Shown here one piece after another: positions 47,196 to 60,900 of a stretch of 64,000 nt of DNA. This stretch comes from an uncultured Clostridia bacterium (GTDB taxonomy: Bacteria; Bacillota; Clostridia; Christensenellales; DTU072). The DNA is taken from the NCBI GenBank assembly GCA_946621465.1, contig CAMOOO010000008.1, forward strand, positions 22,822 to 86,821. Direction: 5' to 3'. Every line of letters starts with the position of its first letter. Position 1 is the stretch's first letter. A model generated the notes under the pieces. It had not been told where the DNA came from. It made no database searches and was given only the letters and a program-made list of their open reading frames with translations. The position numbers were made by a program, and so were the translations under genes.

Positions 47196-48941
47196 CTATG
47201 CACGTTCCGGTTGGCGGATGGAGATGTTGGCTTCACGCAGCTGCTTTTCCGTAACCTCGCACGGCGCCCCCATCAAAAGATCCTGCGCATTGCGGTTCAT
47301 CGGGAAAGTAATGATTTCACGAATGCTCGGCTCATCGCCAAGGAGCATAACGATTCTATCCACTCCGGGAGCAATACCCGCGTGCGGCGGCGCGCCGAAC
47401 TTAAAGGCGTTATAGAGGGCGGAGAACTTCTTTTCGATTACGCTTTCGTCATACCCAGCGATAGCAAAGGCTTTTACCATGATCTCCGGATCGTGGTTAC
47501 GAACGGCGCCGGAACTAAGCTCGATACCGTTGCAAACGATGTCGTACTGGTATGCGAGAATATCGAGGGGGTCTTTGGTATTGAGTGCCTCTAAACCGCC
47601 CTGCGGCATAGAGAAAGGATTGTGGCAGAATCCGAGTTCGCCCGTCTCCTCGTCGATTTCGTACATAGGAAAGTCGCATATCCAGCAGAACTTAAAGCAG
47701 TCCTTTTCGCAGATATCCATTGCCTGTCCCAGTTCGTTACGCAAAACGCCGGCGCACTTCGCCGTGCGGAGATTATCGTCTCCGGCAACGAGGGCAACGA
47801 GGCAGTTTTTATCTGCGCCAATGGCCTGTTTGAAAGCGTCGAGCGCAGGCGCAATGAACTTACCGACGCCCCCGGTGACGTTCCCCTGCTCATCAAGTTT
47901 ACACCAGTAGAAGGCGCAACTCTCCTCTTTCTCTTTAACAAACTCCGCAAGTCCGTCGATATATTTACGGGGCTTATCGAAGTTTTTGCAGACGATGGCT
48001 TTTACCTTCTTCCCGGCAAAGAGGGGCGAGAGGTCTTTGACCACCTCGGTCACGTCGGACAGCACGAGGGGGTTTCTTAAATCCGGTTTATCGCTGCCGT
48101 ATTTTTCCATAGCTTCACGGTACGGGATGCGGACAAACGGTCCGTCGTCTACCTTCTTGTCGGTGAATTTCTTGAACAAAGCAGGCAGGATCTCTTCAAG
48201 CTCGGCAAAGACCACCTCTTGAGAGGCAAAGCACATCTCGATATCCAACTGATAAAACTCGCCGGGAGAACGGTCTGCGCGAGCGTCCTCGTCACGAAAA
48301 CAGGGCGCGATCTGGAAGTAGCGGTCGAACCCGGAGACCATGAGGAGCTGCTTATACTGTTGGGGTGCCTGGGGCAAAGCGTAAAACTTACCCGGATAGA
48401 GGCGGCTTGGCACGATGAAGTCGCGCGCGCCCTCCGGAGAAGAACTGGTCAGAATGGGGGTGGCTATCTCGAGGAATCCCCTCTCCGTCATAATTTTACG
48501 GATCTCGCTGACCACTTTGCTACGCAATACGATCTTGTCTTTGACCAAGGGATTTCTGAGGTCCAAAAAGCGGTATTTCAGACGGGTATCCTCACGAGAA
48601 GCAAGCGAGTTACTTACTTCAAACGGAAGTTGCTCATAGCAACGGCCGAGGACGGTGATCTCATCGGGTACGATCTCGATGTCACCGGTGGGGAGATTGG
48701 CGTTAGGCGCCTCGCGGAGGCGTACCGTTCCCTTGACTTCTATCGTCGATTCACGGGGGATCGCACGAATGGTTTCCTGCATCTTTTCTTCGTCCACCGT
48801 TACTTGCGTCATGCCGTAGAAGTCACGGACGACGAAGAAAACGACGGCTCCGAGATCCCGGACGCTATGCAGCCAGCCGTTCAGGACCACTTTTTGTCCG
48901 TCGTTCTCACGACGGAGCTCGTTACAATTGTGTGTTCTCAT
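47196..48941 (-). CDS. aspS: Aspartyl-tRNA synthetase
   Basis: Class IIb synthetase of 581 residues, the bacterial-type length with an insertion (GAD) domain. The N-terminal anticodon-binding OB fold (about 1-105) is followed by the catalytic core with the motif 2 loop CFRDEDARADRSPGEFYQLDIEM (about 214-236) and motif 3 GAPPHAGIAPGVDRIVMLLG (about 520-539). Whether it charges only tRNA-Asp or also tRNA-Asn cannot be told from this alone. AGAGG lies 6 bases before the ATG. A perfect TATAAT (minus strand, 48954-48959) sits 12 bases upstream, but its -35 is not recognisable; transcription may also come from the giant gene 58 bp upstream. No T-box leader is present. Confidence 0.96.
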   Translation of the reverse strand: MRTHNCNELRRENDGQKVVLNGWLHSVRDLGAVVFFVVRDFYGMTQVTVDEEKMQETIRAIPRESTIEVKGTVRLREAPNANLPTGDIEIVPDEITVLGRCYEQLPFEVSNSLASREDTRLKYRFLDLRNPLVKDKIVLRSKVVSEIRKIMTERGFLEIATPILTSSSPEGARDFIVPSRLYPGKFYALPQAPQQYKQLLMVSGFDRYFQIAPCFRDEDARADRSPGEFYQLDIEMCFASQEVVFAELEEILPALFKKFTDKKVDDGPFVRIPYREAMEKYGSDKPDLRNPLVLSDVTEVVKDLSPLFAGKKVKAIVCKNFDKPRKYIDGLAEFVKEKEESCAFYWCKLDEQGNVTGGVGKFIAPALDAFKQAIGADKNCLVALVAGDDNLRTAKCAGVLRNELGQAMDICEKDCFKFCWICDFPMYEIDEETGELGFCHNPFSMPQGGLEALNTKDPLDILAYQYDIVCNGIELSSGAVRNHDPEIMVKAFAIAGYDESVIEKKFSALYNAFKFGAPPHAGIAPGVDRIVMLLGDEPSIREIITFPMNRNAQDLLMGAPCEVTEKQLREANISIRQPERA

Positions 48942-48953
48942 ATTTACCTCTGT

Positions 48954-48983
48954 ATTATACGTTTCATACGCTTTTTACGTATG
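48954..48983 (-). promoter_or_regulatory. -10 element and inverted repeat upstream of aspS
   Basis: Minus strand TATAAT at 48954-48959. CATACG (48965-48970) and CGTATG (48978-48983) form an inverted repeat where the spacer and -35 would be; it could be an operator or a weak hairpin after the giant gene. Confidence 0.45.
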
Positions 48984-48999
48984 ATTACTTCTTATTTTA

Positions 49000-51900
49000 T
49001 TACGGCGTTATGACCGCGGGCGCAGTCGAAGGCGCAGTGTCGGAGATGCACCATCTCACCACGTTGCCGCTTTCAACCCGGTAGCCGTAACTGGACGAGT
49101 TGGTCGCGCAGTACAGACAGCCGGTATTCGGGTCGGTCTTAATAACGTTACCGTTGTAGAATCCGCAGTCGTATCCGCTGGTTGCGACGTTCTCACCACC
49201 GTACATGGAGATATCCATCGTATCCGAACCGATATTACTGCTGATCTGTCTCTTGAATTTACCCTTCGCCAAACCTTCGTATCTGACGTATCTCATCCAG
49301 ATCTTGTCGGCTCCGGCAGCATCGTCGTGACCCCATCCAAAGAGCCATTCGTCCGATTCGCCCAGATCCTGATAGGTGTTCTGCACGTTAGAACCGGTGG
49401 TGTAATGCTTATTTTCCGTCGTCAGGTTAGAGTAGCAATAGGATGCCATACCGGCGTCTCCTGCTGACGTAGTAGGCGTAACAAGACCGGAAGCTATGCT
49501 CGCGGCGTTGACTTCGAGAATAGCGAACGGACGCAAGCAAGCGGTGTGGTAGTTGATGTGCTTTCTTCCGTACCACTCGCTCCATTCCGTTGTCCAGACC
49601 TTCCAACCGATGTCTTTCGACGTCGCGCTGCTACCCGTCGTGGTCGATCCGTAGGCCTGGAAGTAGACGTAGAAGTGGGTACCGGTGACTTTACAGGTGT
49701 TTACCGCAAAGGGTGAATTGGCCTTGGAACTGGTACCGGCAACGATACCGGCAACGCTGATACCGGAAGCCAACGAATAGTCGTCCATACCGCCTTCGTA
49801 AGGTCCGCTGGAATTCCATTTGTTATCCATCCAAATATTACCGTTGATATTGATAGAACCGCCGCTGACTACGCAGCTCTGGATACGACTGGAATTGAGA
49901 CCGGCAATCAAGCTGGGCGTGAATTCGCTCGTGCCGAGGTCAAGATAGGACGTCCAACCGGTCATCGTTTCCGTCGGCGTATCGAAATATCCGCAAATAA
50001 GCGCCGCATATACGGCGAAGCCGTATCCGCCAAGAGAAGGCGATTCGTTGCAAGCATATCTCCATTTAAAGGTGGACACACGCACGTTATTCGTCACGCT
50101 GTTGAATATTCTACCGGAAGAATAACCGCATATACCGCCCATGCACAGATAGTTCTGAGAGTCCTCATAGTTGTTTATGTCGGAAACAAGACTGTAATTT
50201 GACTCTGACGCCGTCTGTACTGCCGTCCCGGTGGTAATAAACTTATCTGCGCCGCCGAATTTGCTGTCGTATGTGTCGTCTCTTGTAAAGGCATAGACGG
50301 ACGCCGTATTCCAGCCCGTTTGCCCGGTGGTCCCCTCCGTACCGGAAGAACTACCGGTCAGTTTACATTCGTTGATCAAACCGGAATAGGTCACTTTAGA
50401 CAGCGTCCCCGAAGCGCCGTTCTGGACGTATAGCGTGTTGGCGTTCGTTCCGCCGTAGTTGTATCCGACCAGTCCGCCGTAGTTAAAGGAGTACAGCGTT
50501 TCGCTCGGTTCCCATGCGTAGAGTCGGAAGGAAGTACCCAAGGTGAAGTTCGTTAAGGTACCGAAGTTACCGCCGACAAGTCCGCCTGCCGTACCAGAAT
50601 AGGTATAGACGTAGGAATTGATAGTCGATACGCCGAAGCCCGATATATTGCTACCGTCAATGGTACCGTAGTTTAATCCGGCGATACCTCCGACAAAACC
50701 GTAGGTATTGATGCTACGCATTGCGGAACTGGAAAGGGACTTCGGTACCGCTCTTAAGATAATGGAGTTCTTCGTCGCCGTATGGTCGGATTCTTCCACA
50801 ATGAAGGCGGTAAACGAAGTACTCGTCGTAAGTTTAATTCCGCGAATAACCGCGTACGGCCCGACGACGCCGATCAATCCGCCGCTTGCGTAACTGGACG
50901 TCGTGCCGACGATTATGGACGGACTACCGGTCATGGTAATCTTCTCAACGTATAACTCTTCATTGTCACTGGCAGCCTGCGTGTCAACGGTAATGCCGTT
51001 ATTCAGTATAGAGAACCTTCCGCCGGCATACCCTATCAAACTTCCGGCGCAGTCGGATTGGACGAACGACCCTGCGTTGGAAACCAACCAAGGACTACCG
51101 CTGATCGTCACATCCGACACCAATCCGCCTTCAATAGCTCCGATCAGTACGCCGCCGTATTCGGCTGCGGCGATCTCGGCGTATTTCTCGCCGCCGCTGG
51201 AGTTAAAGGTGATATTATTGCAGACACAATTCTGCCCGTATCCCAAAAGGGAGCCTATGTACGCAGGTCCGTATAAGAAGATGTTTGCCTTATGCGAAGA
51301 TACGCTGGAACTGTACGTGATGACTTCCGACTCGTAATAGGGGTTTTCATCGTTATTCAATTCGAACTTAATGGTATCGAAAGTCGCTCTTATTGCGTAT
51401 CCACAAACAAGTCCAAGGTACATTACGCTGGTCTGGGACTTTTCAAAGTATCCGTTTCTGAAATTCAGATTCCTAACCGTGCCGCCGTTGATTTTAGCAA
51501 ACAATCCGTAGTAAGCGCCGTTGTAACTTGCGTACTCTTCCACTGCTAAGCCGAACACCGTGCAGTCGCTGAAATCAATGATACCGTCGAAGCCTTTAAT
51601 AACGTCGCCGTCGGCGGAGGTATTGGAGCAAAGGGGCTGCCAAATAGCCGTATTCCGTTGCGGCGCGCTGCTGGCACCGTATACGGCGGAGATACCTTGC
51701 AGGTTAATAACGCCTCTGGTCCCGATTCCGCCGATGCCCGCACCGCCGGACGTCTCGATCTTAAAGTAGCAATCTTTACAGCTGAAGTTATTCTGCTCCC
51801 AGAAAGAGGAAATAAAGCTCAACTGTTTATTATCCGTAATAAGCGTCTGCGCCGTTCCGGTCAGTCTGATAAAGACTTTGTAGGGGTTGGATTGGGTACC

Positions 51901-54900
51901 GTTTCCGCAGGTGGACGTATTGTAATAGTTCGACGTCGCAGCATGCTCGCCGACCTTAATAATCGGATGCGTAGAATCCGCCGACGGACGGGGTGCGGAA
52001 TTGCCGTCCGCTTGCTCGTTGGACAGGTACCCAGCGTATCCGAAGACACGGGTGTTGGAGATGATCGGAGAGGATTTATAATATTTATTCATATCGTGTT
52101 CGATCCATCTGCCGTATCCGAGTTCACCCGACTTAAACAGCGAGCCACCGCTCATGTCGTATACTTTGGTCTTTCCGGTGATACCATTACCCGGCGCCAT
52201 TCCTTTAAGCGCGTACTTAACGAAGTCTGCATAATCTTTGCCGCCCATGAGGGTGACGCGGATAACGACCTCGCCGTTGTCGCCATAGGCGGTTTGGAGA
52301 AAGGTCGGGGAGTTACCTTGATCGACCCAGTCGCCGTAGAGTGTATCGGAGTCCCACACCGTCAGCGGCGCGGACGATCCGCCGGTAAGCGCTCTCCTCA
52401 GTTCGGCATTGACGATGGCAATACCGGAGCCGTACATCATGTTATAGAATACCAGCGTCGCCGTGGAGACGTACTGAATATCGACGTTGTGCGGCGTTGT
52501 CGAGGAGTAGACCTTTACGCCGCCCGACCATCCGCTTAAGCCGGAATCCTGTTTGGCGCAATAAACGGTACCCGTCTCCCATCTGGGACTGGTATTAGCG
52601 ATATAAGCACCGTTGATGTAGATATAATAAGTCGTGTATGCACTCGCCCAGTCGGTGGGTTTTTCATTGAGAATTCTGTACACTTCCTCGCAGTTCAAAG
52701 CTCTGCCTTTTAAGTAAGAAGGCGTCACTTGATTGGCGTTTATTTTATCGTAATAGGTACCGTTCCCGGTGTTATAGAAGGAGGAGAAATCCTGCGTAAG
52801 GACGCTATCCTCTCTCAATTGATAGAGGGTATCGAATTCCGAATTGTAGTAGTTGTATCTGGGATCCGTTCTCGCTTTCGAAGTGTCTTTAATATTCGCC
52901 GTCGAATACAAATCGATATTTTTATTTACGTGCAGTTCGTAGGATAGACCGGCGTCGAAATAGTACTCAAACGACCAGGTAGGACTGCCAACCGTAGTAA
53001 AGGTGCTGCCGCCCGTGTAACCGGTCGGATTGGGACAACGACCGTCCACTTCGGAGGTTTCGTTGATCTGATAGTACCGGGTGAGGTCCTGCGTCGTAGG
53101 CGCGATTCCGTTATAGATGACGGCGTTGTTGGACATTTTTACCGATTTAATGGTGATCGCCGTACCGGTATCGGCAGCAATAATGTACGCCTGCGGAGCG
53201 GCTTTCCCGCTCTTTGCTTCTATACTGCTGGCACTGCCGGATATGTCGTAACTATCGAATTTCTGTTTGTACTGCACCACGAAGTAGGCCTTCAGCGTAA
53301 ATTCGATTACGTTCACTTCGTCGTTCTCCGCGCAAATCAGCTGATACTGGAATGCTTTGGAGCTAATCGAGTCGCTCCCCTGGAGGAAATAGATAGTATC
53401 GCCTATCTGCAAATGCCATCCGATAAAACGGAATCTCCTCGAACCGTCCTCGCTGTAAATTTCGTAGCCGGAATCGTCACCGTTGTACCGCAGATCCAGT
53501 AAAGAACCGTATTCGTAGTAGCCGGTGGTGTTGTCGTCGTTGGTGTGGTTTCTCTTGTCCGCATATCTCACGTCACTGGCGGCGAAATTAGTTATTATGG
53601 ACTTAATTTCGGGCGCGCCGGCGACGTATTCCAGTTTAACTTCGTCTACGTCGGTCAAACCGTTGACGTAGCTGGTACTGAAGGCGTATTTCTCCAACGT
53701 CACGTCGAAGTACTTATACATATCGGGACGAATGAGGAGCGGACGCATGGCATCTTGGTTGCTTGCGGAAAAGAGGTTAGCCGCGCTCGCCGTCGAGATC
53801 GCATAGGGCATGGTGTAGGTGCGGATATGGTTTTCGTCCTCGGTATAGGCGTATAGCGCCGCGAGGGAGAACAGATATTCGCTGGAAGAAGCGTAAATGT
53901 TGTGGACCGATCCGTCTGCGCCGATACCGTAACTTAGGTCAGCATAAACGTACGGAATGGTTACCCATTCTTCGGTATTCCAGTTATAGTATTGCCACGA
54001 AGAGAATTTTGCGCCGTCGATTATTCCGGTCATGTACATTTCAATGACCGACGTCTCCCAAGAATTGACTGTGAAGCGGCGGTCGGAGATGTTATCGAGT
54101 AATACCGTAAAGGAATAAGCGGAGGTGAAGACGTAGTATGTGTTTTTGAGCGACTGGCTGTAGGCACTGACTACGCTGTCCGAACACAGTTCGCTCCACG
54201 CCGTTCCGTAAGTCCCTGCGCTCGTTTCCCCGATGTAGGTTATAGCCTCGCTGATACTCCTTTTACTTTCATTCGGATCGTCCGGGAGCATTCTGGTAGA
54301 AGAGGAACCGGGTACGCCGGTGACGTCCTCTTGCTTTTTGTTATAGCCGTAGAATTGCATCTGGACGGTACCCATATTCCAGCTGTTGAAGTGGTAATCG
54401 TAGGCATAGTATTTTTCGTTAATCATCTGGACGTCGATGATCGGCTCAAACCGTGCGTAGATAACGATATCGACCACTTCTTCTCCGTTGACGATAAGAG
54501 AACTCATGTTGTCCTTGTCTACGATAAAGTTCCAGGTATAGTAATTGCTATCGGGTACCTGTTTATCGAGGCTGTCAAACAGGTTGATATCGTTGAGGTA
54601 CCAACCGACGAAGGCGTAGTTCGAGGACTGGTTGTCTACTTTCAGAGAGAATTCTGCGCCGTAACTGACGACGACGTTCTCCCCGGTCGAACCGGCAAAC
54701 GGATTGCCGAAGACGGTATCCTTTACCTTCGGTCTGCTATTCGCGTCGATGACGACGTTGATACCGCTTGCGCTGAGTTCGCCGCCTGCAAGCAGTACGT
54801 CGGGCAGGTAGACTGCGTAGCTGACGTTATAGGTACGATAGTAGTTGGCACGGATCTCCATGTCGCCGTTCATCCAGATAGTAAAGCGGTATTCCTCCCC

Positions 54901-57900
54901 TTCTTTCCGGAAGTTAAGTAGTTTATACCCATTGGAGTTAGTGGCGTTAAAGGCGGTAATATTACTCGTCATTCCATTTGACGCCATGGTGTAATCAATG
55001 GTGAGCCAGGAATTGGTATCCCCGGTACCGAATACGATATTCCCTGCGTTTTTACTTGCCTCTCTGTCCATCTGACGGAACTGCAAGGAATAGAAAACGT
55101 AATTGGGATTGGCTTTACAGATAATGGTCAGGTAATTCCCCGTCTTCGTCGATTCGTAGAGGGTATCTTCGTAAATGACGTTACCTACCGTCTCGCTGGT
55201 CGTTGCGTTGTAATAAATAGCTCCGCCCACCGTTTCTCTCAATTGCGAAGAACCGTTCGAACTCTTATTGACGGCGTTGGTTGCGTCGCTGGTGACTTTC
55301 GACCCGGCAACGTGCGCGTAGTTGTCGTTGTCGTAGACGTAGAAGGTCTCGCCGCCCACGATGTGATACCGCTTGCCGCTCTTATCCCCTCCGTATACGG
55401 CGGAAGAAATGAGGTGCGGATGGACGGTGTCGTTAACCATGGAATTATAGACGTTTTTGTAACTGTTGAGATTGAACGTGCCGCTGACGTAAGAGGAGGG
55501 GTTCTCGATAGCCTGCTCGGCGATCTCCCCTAAGTCTACGTCGTAGACGGAGAAGTTAACCACGGTGTTTTTACGATAGGTATCGTTAAAGTAGATGGAG
55601 AAGTAGTTCCCGACGAACACGTTATAGACGTACTGCGTACGGACGATACCTGCGGTCGAACTGACCGATTCGGGTTGGATCACTCTACCCGTCTCCGTCT
55701 CTACGTCCGATTCATAGGCATAGATAGAGGTATAATATAGATAGGGATTGGATGACAAGCCCTCGTATTTATATGGATTGGGAATGTTGACGGTGATCTT
55801 GGTCTTCTGTTTATAGTCGATCTTGAACTCGCGGTTGCCCCTTCCGTCCACCATATAGGTTATTCTTTGATAGTTTATACCGTTTTCGACGCCGGTCGTC
55901 AAAGAAATACCGTTGACGTTGTCGCTGACCGTCGTCCACGTTCCGTTTATCTTTTCATAGATAGCGAAGATATTAAAGGAAGCGTTCTGCTCCACCGCTT
56001 TTATCGTGACGTTGGAGAAATAGGGGAAAGACCCGTTCAGTTCCCCGTCTACCGATCCACCGCCGGCGTTGGTGATGGTGGTATAAACGTTCCCCTCTAC
56101 CCTACCTGCGTTAGAAGAAGCTCCTGCGTTATAGTTTTTGAGCGAAGTGGTCATAAGCGTCCCTTCGTTGCTATAAAAGACGGTGGACGTGTACTTCAGG
56201 TCGTAGTAAATGATACTGGTGTAGAAATAGAAGTATATCGAAGTTTTGCCAAGCGTTACGTCGGCGGCCTTTATCGTCGAATACTCTATCTTTAAATTCC
56301 GTTTGTTTGTAAGCTGGGTGATATTGCTGAAGTTTGCCTTGTTGTCGCCAAGGTCGGTCAGGCCGGAAATGCTGTTCTGCACGCCGATGTAGGCGTTGGT
56401 GCTGTCGATCTGATAGCCTTCCAGTAAGGACGGTTCGACAACGATCGTCGAGAAATGTACCGCTGTTTTGGGCGAGTATACGACAATGGTCTGATCGTCC
56501 GTCGCGCCGTTTCTGTCGTCGATGGACCTGTACTCTCTGATACGGCTGCCTTCCTGGCTGACTTCGCCGTTATTGACGACGATATAAATATTATAAGTGA
56601 TGGGCATGATACTCATATTGACCACCACCAATTTGTCGGTGGATTTAAAGAAGTCCCTTGCACCCTTAACTAATTCCGTACAAACGGTAATGACTATTTT
56701 GTAGTAGTAACGGGAATTATCGTCGGCGTACTTGGAAGAAGTGACGACGACGTACTCTTTCATATCGGTCAGCGTCAAACCGTTGGCGGTAAAGGTATCG
56801 AGCATATACCCTTCCGGCGTGATAAATTCATAGGTGACGATACTGCCGTGTTGCACCGTCGATTGATTGTCGCGTACCTCTTTTTTCAGTTCTTGCGTGG
56901 TCTGTGCAGAACCGTTGACAATAAGGAACTCGCTTTGGCTCTGCGATACGCGGATATCCAAAGATACGATGGTGTTGTTTTTATCCTGGGACAGGTCGCC
57001 TGCCGCATTGGTACGGATAATGGTCGTCTCCAGCCTGTACCGTTTAATGGTGACGGACAGTTCGACAAGAAGATCGCCCGTTACGACCAGTTGGGCCGAT
57101 TCTTGCGCTTTGTGGAACAAGAACTCTTTTGCGTCGTCGTTATAAACGTCCATGCTGAGCATAATCAGCGCGTCCTGCGATACCTTTTTCCACCCGGAGA
57201 TTTCTTCACTCCATTCGATGCTGTACACCGAAACTTGCGCCGCGACGATTTCATAACCGTCTATCGGGGTGATGACGGCGTGGAGTTCGTCGTAGTACCT
57301 GGTATCTATCTGCCATATACCCGCCGCGTTATTGTTCTGCTTGGGGTAAACGTTGTTGAATTCGTTATAATAGGTGTATAAAGAAGCGACCGTCTGGGTG
57401 TCGTTGAGAGAATACACCATACGGTAACTGCGTCTGGACAGTCTGACCTCGATTGAGACGTTGGACTTTACCATGTACAGGTAGAGGATGTTCCGCGTTC
57501 CGTAGACGGGATCGAGGACGGACTCTTTGTAATAGGCGGTGAATTCGTCGGAAATACTGGATGGTTCCATACCCATGTTGTGGGGGGTCAGGCTGATAGT
57601 CTGACTCTCGGTGGAAACAATGATCTCCGTCCATTCGTACCCTCTGTCGATGTACACTTCCGCTTCGGAATTGTTCCCCCAGAACACCGACCATTCCGTC
57701 TTGGTGGAGTCGGAAGCGTTGGTGACGTTGTTCTTACTTTCCGCCGGCAGACTTTCGTCATAGGTGATGCCCGTCGTCACTTCATAAGAACGGACGTCGA
57801 AGATGGCTCTCAGCATCAGTTCGCCGGTGACCTTAAACGGCTTATTGGGGTTGGTTGGATCGCTTGAATCGCAGAAGCGGATCAGTCCCTGAACGTCCCC

Positions 57901-60900
57901 GTTAACAAGTTGCACGTCGGAAGTAATCTTGTTCCCGTCCGATCCCGTGACCGTTTGGGTCAAGCGATAGAGATAAACGCCCTTAGTCGAGAACTTCGAC
58001 TCGATATCAATACGGAGATAGGTACCGTACGGAAGTTCTTTTGTCAAAGACAGACTGTACGGTTCTTTCGTGTAGGTAGTCCCGAGAGGATTGCCTCTGT
58101 CGTCTACGATAGTGATAACGATATTGATGTAATCGCTGGAATTGTTTGCAGTCACCGTTTTGTTGTTCTGCATATCGGTATAGATGATGGAATTGATACC
58201 GATATCGAATCTTTGCACCGAATAAGAAACCTCAACCGAGGACGCGCGGTAGATATTGAAAGTATATAAGTTGCCGCCGATACTGTCCAATTTATCCTCG
58301 TCGTTGACGATAAACAGCGTTCTGTCGTACCCTTCGTTGGGTGTAATATCGACGTTACATCTTACGCCGAACTCGACGTACATTTCATAGGTGTACGTAC
58401 CGTCGCCGAAGACGACCTCTCCGTAGGTACCCGACGCATACCGCAACGAAATACCGGTGTTGGAGTCGATGATGTTCATCTGACGTCTGCCTTCACTGTC
58501 TATCCAAACGTCTACCGTCTGGAACACACCGGTCTCCGGCATATAGCGGAAGGCGATATCGACGTCCGTTCCGACCTTTCTGCCGCGAACGTACACTCCG
58601 GCGTTGTTGCCGGCGGTGGGATTGGTGAAAGATACGTTCAGCCGGCCGCCGATAGAGCGTTGATAAAGGCTCAGCGTATAATCCTCTCTCATGAAGGTGA
58701 CGGTAATATCGGTGATATCGGAAGTAACGCCCGTTGCTTCCAGATTGCCGAACCAGAAACGGTTGAACCAAATGCTTCCGCCCGATTTGGAGACGATGCC
58801 GTCGGGATCGGTACAATACCTGGTTCTTGTCGTCGCCACTGCCGCGGTACCTTTGTATGTTATGGACATACTGTACAGGTAATAACCGGAGCTGACCGAA
58901 GGAATAACGTTGACGTAGAAGTTATCGCCGTACGCGATTCCCGTATAAGTTCCCGTACCTTGCACGGCGTCGTATTGTTGCAACGTATACACCGAAGTCA
59001 GCGCGCCTGCGCCGGCAACGCCGAAGAAGTTCTGTGATACGTTTTTGATGGTGTAATTGAACGAATACCTGTTGATCTCGTAGAAAACGCGAATGGAGAC
59101 GTTTCTCGTCAGTCCCTCTTCATTCTCGCCCGTATAGGTAAAGATATCCGTCGTGTTGTTGTTCTCGTTGGTGTCCTCCTGAATGGCGTACCCTGCGTCG
59201 ATACCGTTGACGTAGACGGACTTGATGTGGTAGCCGTCGGAGGCTTTCATGCTCAAACGGATATAGCTGCCGTAAGGCGCCCTTCCGTTCGTCAAAGCCG
59301 AGCTGTTGCCCTCGCTGATGACGATGATGCTGGTTGAACCGTTAAAGCTCTCCCCTTCCAGCTTGACCGAATAGGTGCATTTTTTGAAGACGGCGGAAAG
59401 TTCTGCATCGCCGTAGACTGTTAGTCTGTAAACGGCGGCTTTGTACTGGTCGGACGTGACGCTGATGTTCTCAAAGGAACGCCAATCTTCGGAAGTAAAC
59501 GGAACGGGAATGCCGTTGACCATAAAGGTCTCCAGGTAGTAGTTTTCGTCCGCGCTGATGTCGATATTTTCTACAGTGCCGTACTGCGCCGACTTGATAT
59601 TGCCACCGTTGATAGAGCCATGCTCGCAAGAAAGGGGTCTGACGACGTAACTTTTTGCCGTGGCGGTAACGATAGCGCTTGCCGTCGAACCGGTAACGAA
59701 GAGGTCTTCCGGCAAGGTCAGAACAAACGCTTTGGAATACTCTTCCGGCGCGTTCGACAGGTAACTGAAGTCGCTGTTTGTGATCCTGTTTGTTTGGTCG
59801 TTAAGTGAGATGCTTCCGCTGCTTACGGCAACGGAAATGATTTTTTCGCCGTCGCCGGTACTGCCCTGTACGGTCAATCCGTTGATAGTGTACCCTTCTT
59901 TTGCCATAACGACCAATTTAACGGTGGAATGGATGGGGTCGTACTCGACGGAGCCGGAGGCGTTTTCGCCGCTGCTTACCGTCAGCGTATAGGCGTCTGC
60001 CGGAACGTCGTTTGCAATTAGACTCGAGCACTCTATACGCACGAACAGGTTGCCTAAAACGCTGTTACTGGTAAAGGCGTACGAAGTCATGTTATAGGTC
60101 ACGGGGTATACTATTGCGCCCGTACCGTCGTCGACGGTCAGAACGCTGATCCTGTACCCCTCTTTCACGCTGATAAAGTAAGAGGCTTTTGCACCGTAAA
60201 CAATATCGGAATAGGTGTAAGAAGAAGCAAGCGGATTGCCCGTTTCTTCCGCTTCGCTTTTGACCGTAACGACGTTATTCGTGTTGACGGAAGAGAAGGT
60301 CGCCGAGAAGTGAATTACGTTGATTACGAATTCAAATCTCATATCCGACGTAACGGTGAAGGTGCCGGAATAGCTGGTCCTGGGAGTGGAAAGTCTGAGG
60401 TCGACCATTTCTTCGGAGCCGTTGAGGTAATATCCGACGATCTCATACCCAAGCAGGGAGCGGATACTGACGGTCAGTCTGTCGTTCAACTTCGGTTGGG
60501 TGGACGATACCGTTATTCCCGTGGCCGATTTATTGTCGGCGACCGAAACGGCAAAGTACAGTTCGCTCGTCTGTATCGAGAGGTTGAGGTTCGCCGTCGG
60601 TAAAAGCATGAGTTTGACGGCGGTGACGCGGTTATCTTTTTCTACCGAAGAATCGCCGATGCCCTTCTCGTCCACCGAGAGGGATCTTCTGACGCTATCG
60701 GATAAACTTTCGTAATAAGCCGGATCGACGGCGGCATTGGCCGCTCCGTCCCCGTCGATGGGTTCGTACCGTTCGTTCAGCGCGTCGAGGACGATAAAGA
60801 TCTGTTCCTCGTTGCCAATTACCGTGCGGCAATACAGATAATCCGCCCCGTCGTAACGAGCGGTGCCGTAGGTGTAATAATAGACGTCGTTGATTTTCTT

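Noticed and set aside
48942-48999. Possible T-box leader before aspS
   Set aside because: The gap is only 58 bases, with no T-box sequence, specifier loop or terminator.
51658-52539. A 293-codon plus-strand frame inside the giant gene, and similar long ones at 6278-7105, 14615-15553, 29208-29981 and 61696-62514
   Set aside because: All are antisense shadows of long coding regions, without start signals or domains.
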